Assembly: GCF_024699075.1 (NCBI RefSeq)
Contig: NZ_JAILQF010000138.1
Span: forward strand, 1-10,296
Reading direction: 5' to 3'
DNA length: 10,296 nucleotides
From: Butyrivibrio sp.
GTDB lineage: Bacteria > Bacillota_A > Clostridia > Lachnospirales > Lachnospiraceae
The notes beneath the pieces are model-generated. The model worked only from the letters and a program-made list of their open reading frames with translations, had not been told where the DNA came from and did no database searches. A program made the translations under genes and the position numbers. Positions 1-6,668 of this stretch are shown piece after piece (position 1 is the first letter of the stretch; each line of letters opens with the position of its first letter).

Positions 1-60
1 TGGTGACACAAAGCTATAGGGACTCTCAGAGTCAGCCAGTTGCATGTAACACGAGTAATG

Positions 61-88
61 GGCATTGCAGCTGTGCAGTGCCTTTTTT
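61..88 (+). terminator. Intrinsic terminator of an upstream transcript
   Basis: A 9-bp stem (61-69 with 74-82, one G-T wobble) closes a 4-base loop (gctg) and is followed directly by six T residues at 83-88. This is a textbook rho-independent terminator for a transcript entering from the left. It also argues against any translation start of the nuclease gene upstream of it: a TTG at 40 and an ATG at 58 are in frame but would place the terminator inside the coding sequence. Confidence 0.8.
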
Positions 89-123
89 ATTACCTTTTGG
101 GAAAAGAGATAGAGGATAAATAC

Positions 124-1047
124 ATGAGAATAGCAAACTTCAAGATAAACAGAATATTGGCGATGCTTATTCTTATAGGACTGATAAGTAGCCTGCCGGG
201 ATTAACACTTACCAAAGCCCATGCCAAGAGCGACATACCGGCTTATACAGGAAGTGCATCAGTAGTCCTAAACGGCAATATACCAACCTTCGCAGCATCC
301 GATATCACCACAGTATCATACGAACAGTATGGAGCACTTGATAGCCTTGGAAGATGTACAACTGCTGTAGCATGCATAGGTCAGGACCTAATGCCTACAG
401 AACCTCGCGAATCGATCGGAACTGTAAAGCCTACAGGTTGGAACCAGAACAAGTATCCCGGAATCGTTGATTCAGAACCGCCATATCTCTACAATAGATG
501 CCATCTTATAGGTTACCAGCTCACTGGCGAGAATGCTAATGAGAACAACCTTGTCACAGGCACAAGGTACATGAACGTTGATGGTATGCTTCCATATGAA
601 AACATGGTTGCGAATTACATAGAATCAACCGGTAATCACGTAATGTACAGGGTTACACCTGTATTTGAAGGTAATAACCTCCTGTGCACAGGAGTTCAGA
701 TTGAAAGCTATTCCGTAGAAGATTCAGGACAGGGAATCTGCTTCAACGTATTCTGCTATAACGTACAGCCGGGAGTAAATATCAACTATGCAGACGGCAG
801 TAACAGCGCTATAGACGGATATGTTCTTACACCAAATGATACGACAGAAGAAGATATAACCAGAAGCACTACAGACCAGACAGCACAGCAGTACAGCTAC
901 GTTGTTAATACAAATACCAAGAAATTCCACTATCCAACATGCAGTAGTATCAGCGATATGAAGGAAAAGAATAAAATGTATTACGAAGGCACAAGGGATG
1001 AACTTGTAAATCTTGGTTATGATCCTTGTAAACGGTGTAATCCATGA
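124..1047 (+). CDS. Secreted DNA/RNA non-specific endonuclease (NucA/EndA-like)
   Basis: 307 residues from the ATG at 124, which follows a purine-rich site (gagg) and gives a proper signal peptide: basic start (MRIANFKINR), a hydrophobic core of about 20 residues (about 11-30), then AKAHA-like cleavage context near residue 36. The product is therefore probably exported and degrades nucleic acid outside the cell or at the wall. The beta-beta-alpha-metal nuclease core is visible: NRCH at 124-127 stands where the family has DRGH, with H127 as the general base. N151 and E159 lie at the spacing expected for the metal-binding Asn and following Glu. The last 50 residues form a separate small module (VVNTNTKKFHYPTC ... 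CKRC) that resembles the Ada-type metal-binding tail often fused to such enzymes in Clostridia. The gene is flanked by its own terminator and promoter regions, so it is probably unrelated to the downstream island. Confidence 0.9.
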   Translation: MRIANFKINRILAMLILIGLISSLPGLTLTKAHAKSDIPAYTGSASVVLNGNIPTFAASDITTVSYEQYGALDSLGRCTTAVACIGQDLMPTEPRESIGTVKPTGWNQNKYPGIVDSEPPYLYNRCHLIGYQLTGENANENNLVTGTRYMNVDGMLPYENMVANYIESTGNHVMYRVTPVFEGNNLLCTGVQIESYSVEDSGQGICFNVFCYNVQPGVNINYADGSNSAIDGYVLTPNDTTEEDITRSTTDQTAQQYSYVVNTNTKKFHYPTCSSISDMKEKNKMYYEGTRDELVNLGYDPCKRCNP

Positions 1048-1082
1048 GAATGAGTAGTAAAAAGGTGATAAAGCAAATATAA

Positions 1083-1112
1083 TTAACGCTATTAACTGGA
1101 AAATGCTATAAT
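1083..1112 (+). promoter_or_regulatory. Sigma-A type promoter with extended -10
   Basis: TGCTATAAT at 1104-1112 is a perfect extended -10 (TGnTATAAT). A weaker -35 candidate, TTAACG at 1083-1088, lies 18 bases upstream. Transcription would start near 1118-1120, about 45 bases before the 72-residue gene, so this is the likely promoter for the 1164-2179 genes. Confidence 0.65.
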
Positions 1113-1119
1113 TATATAC

Positions 1120-1144
1120 GGAGGAGCGATAGCTTCTCCTTTTG
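1120..1144 (+). other. 5'-end hairpin with T-tract (leader hairpin or weak terminator)
   Basis: ggaggag (1120-1126) pairs with cttctcc (1133-1139), with one G-T wobble and a 6-base loop, and is followed by tttt (1140-1143). It sits exactly where transcription from the 1104-1112 promoter would begin, so it would be the first structure in that mRNA. It holds a GGAGG Shine-Dalgarno-like sequence that is not the ribosome binding site used by the next gene (that is ggag at 1152-1155). It could end transcription of the upstream nuclease gene, protect the 5' end of the new mRNA, or act as an attenuator. The sequence does not decide between these. Confidence 0.5.
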
Positions 1145-1163
1145 TATTTATGGAGAATTTCAT

Positions 1164-1382
1164 ATGATTACAGCAAAAGAAGCATACTCATTGATGATAA
1201 AAGCAAATAAAGGCAAGATTATAGGAATGTGCGAGTTTTCTGAATCATTTGGATTTGGAGTTCAAACTGATGATGGACAGAAAGCATATAGGATTGATAA
1301 AAACACTAAGCAGATAGATTTGCTTTATGGCGGTGAGTTGTTACGAGAAGATCCCAAAGAAATCGATTATTCAAAATTATAA
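1164..1382 (+). CDS. Small protein of unknown function (72 aa)
   Basis: I do not recognise this protein. The start is supported by ggag at 1152-1155, 8 bases before the ATG. The protein is soluble and has no signal or membrane segment. An N-terminal helix-like stretch (ITAKEAYSLMIKA, residues 2-14) is followed by alternating strand-like segments containing GMCEFSESFGFGV (about 21-33) and AYRIDKNTKQIDLL (about 41-54). That last segment resembles the strand-turn-strand of small alpha+beta proteins such as PepSY-like domains or some immunity proteins, but this is only a resemblance. It lies 74 bases upstream of the EcsC-family gene on the same strand with no terminator between them, so the two are probably co-transcribed from the promoter at 1104-1112. 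Confidence 0.75.
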   Translation: MITAKEAYSLMIKANKGKIIGMCEFSESFGFGVQTDDGQKAYRIDKNTKQIDLLYGGELLREDPKEIDYSKL

Positions 1383-1456
1383 GATCGAGAGGCTTAGTGT
1401 GAGTTGGCCAGTGGTAGATATGTGTTTTATTTCATTTTGATAAGGAGTTCTGTACT

Positions 1457-2179
1457 ATGTCAAAAATGTCTGATGGTGATAAAAAGAAAGGCCCATTAAC
1501 ACGAGAAGATATATTGAAAATTATGGATGACCTTTATGGAAAAAGCTTAGATGGCATACCAAAGGTTAGCAAGCCAGTATCAGCTTTTGCGGATGACTAT
1601 TTAAAAAAGAATCCTGACAAATCTGTTGCTGCACGGAAAATGTTAGATAATCAAGTTATTAAATGCACGACATCTGGATTTATAACTGGATTTGGTGGAG
1701 TGATCACCTTGCCTGTAACTATACCTGCTAATGTAAGTTCTGTATTATATGTTCAAATGCGAATGATAGCGTGTACAGCATATATAGGTGGCTATGATAT
1801 CAACAGCGATCAAGTACAAACCTTGGTATATGCATGTCTTGCCGGAGTGGCTGTTGCTGATATTATAAAGCAGGTTGGCGTCAAGACTGGAACAAAAATG
1901 CTTACTGCTGCAATAAAAAAGATTCCTGGTAAAACTCTTACAGCTATAAATCAAAAAGTTGGATTCAGGTTTATTACAAAGTTTGGTACAAAAGGTATAG
2001 TAAATCTTGGAAAAGTGATTCCTGTTGTAGGAGCTGTTGTTGGAGGCGGAATTGACCTGATTGATACAAAAATTATTGCAAAAAGAGCATATAAATGGTT
2101 TATTGAGGGCGATTTTTCTATTGATGAAAAACAGGAAGAGAGCTCGGAAGAAATTATAGATGTTCCAGATGATGAGTGA
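1457..2179 (+). CDS. EcsC-family protein, membrane-associated
   Basis: 240 residues. The start is fixed by aaggag at 1442-1447, 9 bases before the ATG. The protein matches the EcsC family by pattern. A glycine-rich hydrophobic stretch containing GFITGFGGVITLPVTIP (74-90) leads into QMRMIA (100-105) and YIGGYD (109-114). A second glycine-zipper segment, VIPVVGAVVGGGIDLIDT (188-204 region), lies near the C-terminus and is followed by a basic patch and an acidic tail (224-240). There is no signal peptide. The two glycine-rich segments could insert into or across a membrane. The family is named after B. subtilis EcsC, next to an ABC transporter, but no transporter genes are present here and the biochemical role of the family is unsettled. 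A membrane-acting effector in an island is possible, but that is inference. Confidence 0.8.
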   Translation: MSKMSDGDKKKGPLTREDILKIMDDLYGKSLDGIPKVSKPVSAFADDYLKKNPDKSVAARKMLDNQVIKCTTSGFITGFGGVITLPVTIPANVSSVLYVQMRMIACTAYIGGYDINSDQVQTLVYACLAGVAVADIIKQVGVKTGTKMLTAAIKKIPGKTLTAINQKVGFRFITKFGTKGIVNLGKVIPVVGAVVGGGIDLIDTKIIAKRAYKWFIEGDFSIDEKQEESSEEIIDVPDDE

Positions 2180-2201
2180 TAAGATACTTGCCCCTTTTTA
2201 A

Positions 2202-2315
2202 GCAGAAGGAATTCAAAAGAAGACAAACGGGAAAATTCGATATGGTATTTTGTATGAAATACTTACATCTCAAGATGAAATAATTGATGATTTAAGCTTC
2301 TTGCGGATTTGCTGA
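2202..2315 (+). other. Gene-less spacer with a short open frame lacking a start
   Basis: The 160-180 bases between the EcsC-family gene and the next gene contain a stop-to-stop open frame of 37 codons (2202-2312, TGA at 2313). It includes a protein-like stretch (KTNGKIRYGILYEILTSQDE) but has no start codon or ribosome binding site. It may be a decayed remnant of a gene or chance. No terminator hairpin is evident after 2179. Confidence 0.2.
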
Positions 2316-2339
2316 GACTTTGTATTTGTAAGGATTACT

Positions 2340-2372
2340 ATGAATGATGTAATTATGCGTGGCCGTAAATAA
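2340..2372 (+). other. 10-codon ORF with good ribosome binding site overlapping the next gene's start
   Basis: ATG at 2340 is preceded by taagga (2329-2334) at good spacing and encodes MNDVIMRGRK before TAA at 2370-2372. It overlaps, in another frame, the beginning of the 2359-3093 reading frame, which itself has no ribosome binding site. Either this is a leader peptide that delivers ribosomes to the downstream gene, or it is the true N-terminus of that gene separated by a one-base frameshift between 2340 and 2372. Confidence 0.4.
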
Positions 2373-3093
2373 AATCGGTATGCTTCTGGGATATAGATAT
2401 ATTATGTCCATACTAGGTTTTCATATGTCCATTGACAGCAGAATGGTTGGATATAGAGAAGGACTTATAGCAGATTTTTTAAAAAATCCAGAGATTGAAT
2501 GCCAGTATTGCGAGATGTTGGCCCTGCTATCTGCATTCAAAGAAAATATGAGTATTGATGATATCCCAATTAAAGATTGGTTTGTGAAGAACACAAATGT
2601 CAGTGATTGGGCCTCTTTTTTTAACGAGTATGATGTATTCAAGTCTTATGAATCGTCAGTTAATTGGACAGGCAAGCATATTGGCACTATGAGAAAACTG
2701 TATGCTGAGATATTCCCAGAAAATCCCGAAAATCGTTCTTATAAGTCTGATTTCGATTTTGATACCATCATGATATCAAATTTGAAGGAGGAACTTAATA
2801 TGGATAAGTTTGAATGTTACATTGAGGAATACCAGAATGAGAAAGGACAACTTTGTGCGCGTATCCGTGACAAGAAGAGCAATAAGAGAGTGGAGATGAT
2901 TGGAGAAACCTTCGTATATAATCATTTCTTACGTTTTCTTTCACAGGCAAAAGTAAATATTGATATTATGCCCACTGTATATGACCGCAATGGCAAAGAT
3001 ATTGTTTCTGTTAGAGGGACAAAGCAGTCTGAGGATGATGAATGTATAGTTGTTGGTCTTATTGGCGCTGGAGCAGGTTATGTGTTTGAATAA
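2359..3093 (+). CDS. Unrecognised protein coupled to the metallophosphoesterase gene
   Basis: I do not recognise this 244-residue protein. The longest frame begins with GTG at 2359 without a ribosome binding site. Other in-frame starts are ATG at 2380, 2404 and 2425, all poorly served. Within it, ATG at 2800 has an excellent site (gaaggagg, 2784-2791, 8 bases upstream) and would yield a 97-residue protein beginning MDKFECYIEEYQ. Residues 1-147 are mainly helical and charged, with aromatic residues (GYREGLIADFL, DWASFFNEYDVF). Residues 148-244 look like an alpha+beta domain (CARIRDKKSNKRVEM) ending in a glycine-rich hydrophobic tail (VVGLIGAGAGYVFE). The stop codon overlaps the ribosome binding site of the next gene, so translation of the two is coupled and this protein is a likely partner of the 1125-residue metallophosphoesterase. 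Confidence 0.65.
   Translation: MAVNKIGMLLGYRYIMSILGFHMSIDSRMVGYREGLIADFLKNPEIECQYCEMLALLSAFKENMSIDDIPIKDWFVKNTNVSDWASFFNEYDVFKSYESSVNWTGKHIGTMRKLYAEIFPENPENRSYKSDFDFDTIMISNLKEELNMDKFECYIEEYQNEKGQLCARIRDKKSNKRVEMIGETFVYNHFLRFLSQAKVNIDIMPTVYDRNGKDIVSVRGTKQSEDDECIVVGLIGAGAGYVFE
2784..2802 (+). promoter_or_regulatory. Strong internal ribosome binding site and ATG within the unknown gene
   Basis: gaaggagg at 2784-2791 followed by 8 bases and ATG at 2800-2802 is the best Shine-Dalgarno/start pair in this gene. It could drive separate production of the C-terminal 97 residues, or mark the only functional start if the upstream portion is no longer translated. Confidence 0.5.
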
Positions 3094-3104
3094 GGAGATG
3101 ATTC

Positions 3105-6100
3105 ATGAAAAGGGAAGTTATGAATTTCATGGAAAAAATAGGTAAAAAAAAGATTCAAATATCTACCATAAAATCTCTAATAAAAGATATTAAGAAAAAG
3201 AAGAAATATCCAGAGGATATTCCGGAAGAATATAGAGATAATCATGAAATTATAGTTGCGGAACGTAAAGCACATATGCGCCGTTCTTTGAAGAGAGGAT
3301 ATGAAGTAATCCACAATGCTTTCTACGTGGAAGAAGCTATTGCATATAGGTATGATGATGGATTACATGAGAAATATGAAGAGACTGACATTAAGTGGTT
3401 TTCTGATTTTGACAGTTTTTATGAATATCTTGATGGCGATATTTACAGTGATTCTTGTTATTATCAGTATCAATTTCCTAAGGATATAATACGTAAGTAC
3501 AGGATTAATCAGAAAAAAATATGTACATCTGCATTCATAGATTACTCAATTGATGAATATAACACTAGGAATCAAGCTATAGAAGATGAGCGCTATATAT
3601 CTGCTGAGAAAAGAAAAGTATATCTAAAGAAGTGGATAGATAGATTTGATGCTTGTTCATCACTTGATCAATTTAAAAAAGAATTATCTAAATTACAAAA
3701 ATCCACAAGTATTGGCTATGAAGATTTCATCATTGATAACTATATTTCCGCCCATTTATCAGAGACGCAGTGGTTGATTGATCTGGCCAATAATATATCG
3801 AGCCTGTCTAGGGTCATACCGCTAGTTCTGTTAATGGATAATGATCCGGAAAAGATAATAGCAGCTTATTCTGACAATACAGTATCTAATAGTTCAAGAT
3901 CAAGGTATAAGAAGAAACTAAAAGATACTGCTGAAATGCTAAAGAATGGAAACATCACTATCAAAACAGATAGCTTTTTTGACAGTAATACACATTTCTA
4001 TTGTGTTGAAGATTTTGGATTACAAAAGGGAAGTTCATATCCTGTCTTTAGTAGAAAAAAATATTTCGATTGCTTTGATGATTTCGCAGATTTTTTGAAT
4101 GGAAATCTTTCTGGGTGCGATCTATCATGTGCTAAAATCCCAGACTTTGATGTCTCTAAATACACAATAGATGATAAAACCAGACTTCCGAATGTAGATA
4201 TAAAGAATTGCAGATATAGCATCCAAAAGGTATACAACAGACACAATGAAAAATTTGAAGTTAATCAGTATTGGTTTGGTGATAACGATGTTGCTGTAAA
4301 AACTGATACGATCAAATTTGAGTTTTTTGTGGACTTTGTTCACTTTTTGAAAGGAGATTTATCAGGAGCAGATTTCATATTTTGTGATGGAATTAGTAAT
4401 CTCACAGATATATCTGATATTAATCTTACAGACGTTATGGTAACAAGTTGGACATTGAAGAATGCACGCATAAAGCAAACAAAATATGAAGTGTCTGAGA
4501 TTGATGTGGAAAGCTTTACTATACCTTTTCAGTATGAAAAGGAAACTTTGCCTGCATTGGAGACAACTAGAGAATTGTTGAATTGGCATGATATTGCTCC
4601 TACTGTAACGACTATAGATTACATTACGGATTTACATCTCATGCATAGGTTGCGGCATGCTGGATGTAAAACCGTGACAGATGTCATGTATACGATTGGT
4701 CAGGCTATAGATGAGATGTTGAGCACTAAACGTTCCAAGTTGTTATTGATAGGAGGAGATACAGCTTCTGATTACAGTATATTTGAACTGTTTGTAAAAA
4801 TGCTCAGAAAAACATTGGACAGTTGTTGCTCTAAAGTTCAAGTGGTTTTTTTGTTGGGTAATCATGAATTATGGAATTATCCAGGAAAAACTATTGATGA
4901 GATAAGCAGCATATATCGCAAATTGCTGGTTGAGAACAATATGTATCTTCTACAAAATGAAATTCTTTTTTCTGATAGTCTGTCATTTGAGGATGCAAAG
5001 TATATATCAAGTACAGAAATACTTAATGAAAACAAAGATGAGATTAGAGAAAAGGTTAGCAAAGCAAGAATTATACTGTTTGGTGGTATAGGCTTTTCCG
5101 GATATAATAGCAATTTTAATGCAGATAATGGCATATACAGGAACATATTAAACCGTCAGGAGGAATGTCAAGAGAGTAGGCGATGTGAAGAAATATACCA
5201 GAAAGTCTTGAAAATCATTCCTAAACGAAGGGTTATTGTATTTACACATATGCCCTTGAGGGATTGGTGTGCGGATGATAATAAACAAATAGGGTATATT
5301 TATATAAGCGGACATACTCACCGGAATTATTTTTATGATGATGGAGACATAAGAATTTACACTGATAATCAGATTGGCTATAGATGCGGAAGAGCGGCAT
5401 TGAAATGTCTTTATTATGATGGAGAGTATAATCCGTTTGAAGGCTATGAGGATGGTATATATTCTATTTCAAGAGAAAAATATATAGATTTCTACCGTGG
5501 AAAGAAGATAGAAATGAGTTTTTCTAGAAAAATAAGTGCTTTATATCTTCTTAAAAAGAACGGTTACTATTGTTTTATAAGTGCCAATGAGAAAGGAAAG
5601 CTTTCTGTTTTAAATGGAGGAACTGGTCGAAAAGTTACTGTTTCCGATGATATTCGCTATTATTATCTACACATGGATGAAGCAATTGCCAGAATTAAGG
5701 AACCGCTTACCAAATATACACAATATCAAGAGAAAATAGTACAGGCGGTGAGAAAATTTGGTGGATATGGAACAATCCATGGAGCGATAATTGACATTGA
5801 TTTCATGAATCACATTTATGTTAATCCTGTGGATATGAAAGTTACGCCATATTGGGCGAAAGATATACAATTTAAGAAGGTATATCCCAATGTTGAGAGT
5901 TTGCTGAAGGCCAACTGTCCTAAATTGTATGTCAATTATCAAAGATTGACCTCAGAGGGTGAAAAGAATGAGCTGTCTGTAATTTATGATGAACATAAGA
6001 TTGAAAGTAGAGGCGAGTATTATTTTGAAACTGATATCTATAGGGCTTCTCGTGAAATAAAAAAGATGCAGAAGCTTAATAATAGCATATTGTCAGTTTG

Positions 6101-6482
6101 GCTATATGAAAATTATGATGTTTCAGAAGATGCTTTATATGAAAGTATAGTTGTAAAGAATTTGGATACTCTTGAGATTGTTGACAAGAGCAAGTACTTG
6201 CCGTCCAAAAAACTTCGAATTCTTGAGAAAGCAGCTATTCAGCGTAAACCTAAACAACTTAAGATAAAAAAACCGACACTCTCTCCAGAGGAGAAAGAGA
6301 AACGCAAGTTTCAAAAGGCGGCTATGAGGGTTGAGGAGCGCTCATTAGGGAAGTTGAAATTGTTGATTTATACAGGATCTAAGGATCCTGCAACGTTTCT
6401 GTGTTTGAATTGTGGAAAGCAATTTACTATGCGTATGGATCATGTATTTGAACGAGGAGGATGTCGATATTGTTGTAAATAG
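3105..6482 (+). CDS. Large metallophosphoesterase with N-terminal repeats and C-terminal zinc ribbon (1125 aa)
   Basis: The start is fixed by aaggag (3092-3097), which overlaps the stop of the preceding gene. All calcineurin-like phosphoesterase motifs are present and in order: D509-L-H511 (DxH), GGD at 550-552, GNHE at 585-588, TH at 714-715, and GHTH at 736-739. A two-metal phosphodiesterase or phosphatase active site is therefore expected to be intact. The domain is embedded in a much larger protein. Residues 1-65 are very basic. Residues about 82-116, 298-342 and 386-428 are related copies ending in FxxFxxFLxGxLSGxD-like sequences, the later two resembling pentapeptide-repeat starts. Residues about 880-940 hold a distinct module (GTIHGAIIDIDF, HIYVNP, TPYWAKD). 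A basic linker (about 1040-1080) leads to a zinc ribbon with C1100, C1103, C1120 and C1123. Such DxH/GNHE enzymes act on nucleic acids, nucleotides or phosphoproteins. The zinc ribbon and basic regions favour nucleic acid, by inference. I know no named family with this full architecture. Confidence 0.85.
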   Translation: MKREVMNFMEKIGKKKIQISTIKSLIKDIKKKKKYPEDIPEEYRDNHEIIVAERKAHMRRSLKRGYEVIHNAFYVEEAIAYRYDDGLHEKYEETDIKWFSDFDSFYEYLDGDIYSDSCYYQYQFPKDIIRKYRINQKKICTSAFIDYSIDEYNTRNQAIEDERYISAEKRKVYLKKWIDRFDACSSLDQFKKELSKLQKSTSIGYEDFIIDNYISAHLSETQWLIDLANNISSLSRVIPLVLLMDNDPEKIIAAYSDNTVSNSSRSRYKKKLKDTAEMLKNGNITIKTDSFFDSNTHFYCVEDFGLQKGSSYPVFSRKKYFDCFDDFADFLNGNLSGCDLSCAKIPDFDVSKYTIDDKTRLPNVDIKNCRYSIQKVYNRHNEKFEVNQYWFGDNDVAVKTDTIKFEFFVDFVHFLKGDLSGADFIFCDGISNLTDISDINLTDVMVTSWTLKNARIKQTKYEVSEIDVESFTIPFQYEKETLPALETTRELLNWHDIAPTVTTIDYITDLHLMHRLRHAGCKTVTDVMYTIGQAIDEMLSTKRSKLLLIGGDTASDYSIFELFVKMLRKTLDSCCSKVQVVFLLGNHELWNYPGKTIDEISSIYRKLLVENNMYLLQNEILFSDSLSFEDAKYISSTEILNENKDEIREKVSKARIILFGGIGFSGYNSNFNADNGIYRNILNRQEECQESRRCEEIYQKVLKIIPKRRVIVFTHMPLRDWCADDNKQIGYIYISGHTHRNYFYDDGDIRIYTDNQIGYRCGRAALKCLYYDGEYNPFEGYEDGIYSISREKYIDFYRGKKIEMSFSRKISALYLLKKNGYYCFISANEKGKLSVLNGGTGRKVTVSDDIRYYYLHMDEAIARIKEPLTKYTQYQEKIVQAVRKFGGYGTIHGAIIDIDFMNHIYVNPVDMKVTPYWAKDIQFKKVYPNVESLLKANCPKLYVNYQRLTSEGEKNELSVIYDEHKIESRGEYYFETDIYRASREIKKMQKLNNSILSVWLYENYDVSEDALYESIVVKNLDTLEIVDKSKYLPSKKLRILEKAAIQRKPKQLKIKKPTLSPEEKEKRKFQKAAMRVEERSLGKLKLLIYTGSKDPATFLCLNCGKQFTMRMDHVFERGGCRYCCK

Positions 6483-6608
6483 AGGATATACCTCATCTTT
6501 GAGAGAAAAACTAACGTCGTCTAACTGAAAGTATAATATCGTTTAGATTATGTAAACTATATAGATTCACGCGAGATAGTATATGAATTTCAAATGCCAT
6601 ATGATAAT

Positions 6609-6638
6609 TTGGTAAAATATCTCTATTCCCAATATTAT
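6609..6638 (+). promoter_or_regulatory. Candidate promoter for the PD-(D/E)XK nuclease gene
   Basis: TTGGTA at 6609-6614 and TATTAT at 6633-6638 are separated by 18 bases and lie about 30 bases before the ATG at 6669. A short inverted repeat, ATTCCC/GGGAAT (6625-6630 and 6643-6648), flanks the -10 and could be an operator. A second TATAAT at 6532-6537 has no convincing -35. The 186-base gap and this promoter suggest the nuclease gene can be expressed independently of the metallophosphoesterase gene. Confidence 0.4.
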
Positions 6639-6668
6639 ATAAGGGGAATCTAGAAAAAAGAGGTTGTT

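Noticed and set aside
2..19. Frame GDTKL followed by TAG as the tail of an upstream gene
   Set aside because: Only five codons are visible and another frame stays open past it to about 117. Nothing decides which, if any, is coding, so no partial gene is called.
21..33. Palindrome gactct-c-agagtc
   Set aside because: Short perfect inverted repeat with a 1-base centre and no partner site. It may be an operator but there is nothing else to support it.
40..123. N-terminal extension of the endonuclease from TTG at 40
   Set aside because: It would run through the terminator at 61-88 and place 28 residues before a normal signal peptide. ATG at 124 is better.
3998..5942. Several minus-strand open frames of 70-90 codons inside the metallophosphoesterase gene
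   Set aside because: They lie opposite a gene with clear conserved motifs, lack good ribosome binding sites, and show no protein family pattern. They are antisense shadows.
6482..6498. gagg/cctc hairpin after the metallophosphoesterase gene as a terminator
   Set aside because: The stem is only 4 bp and lacks a proper T-tract.
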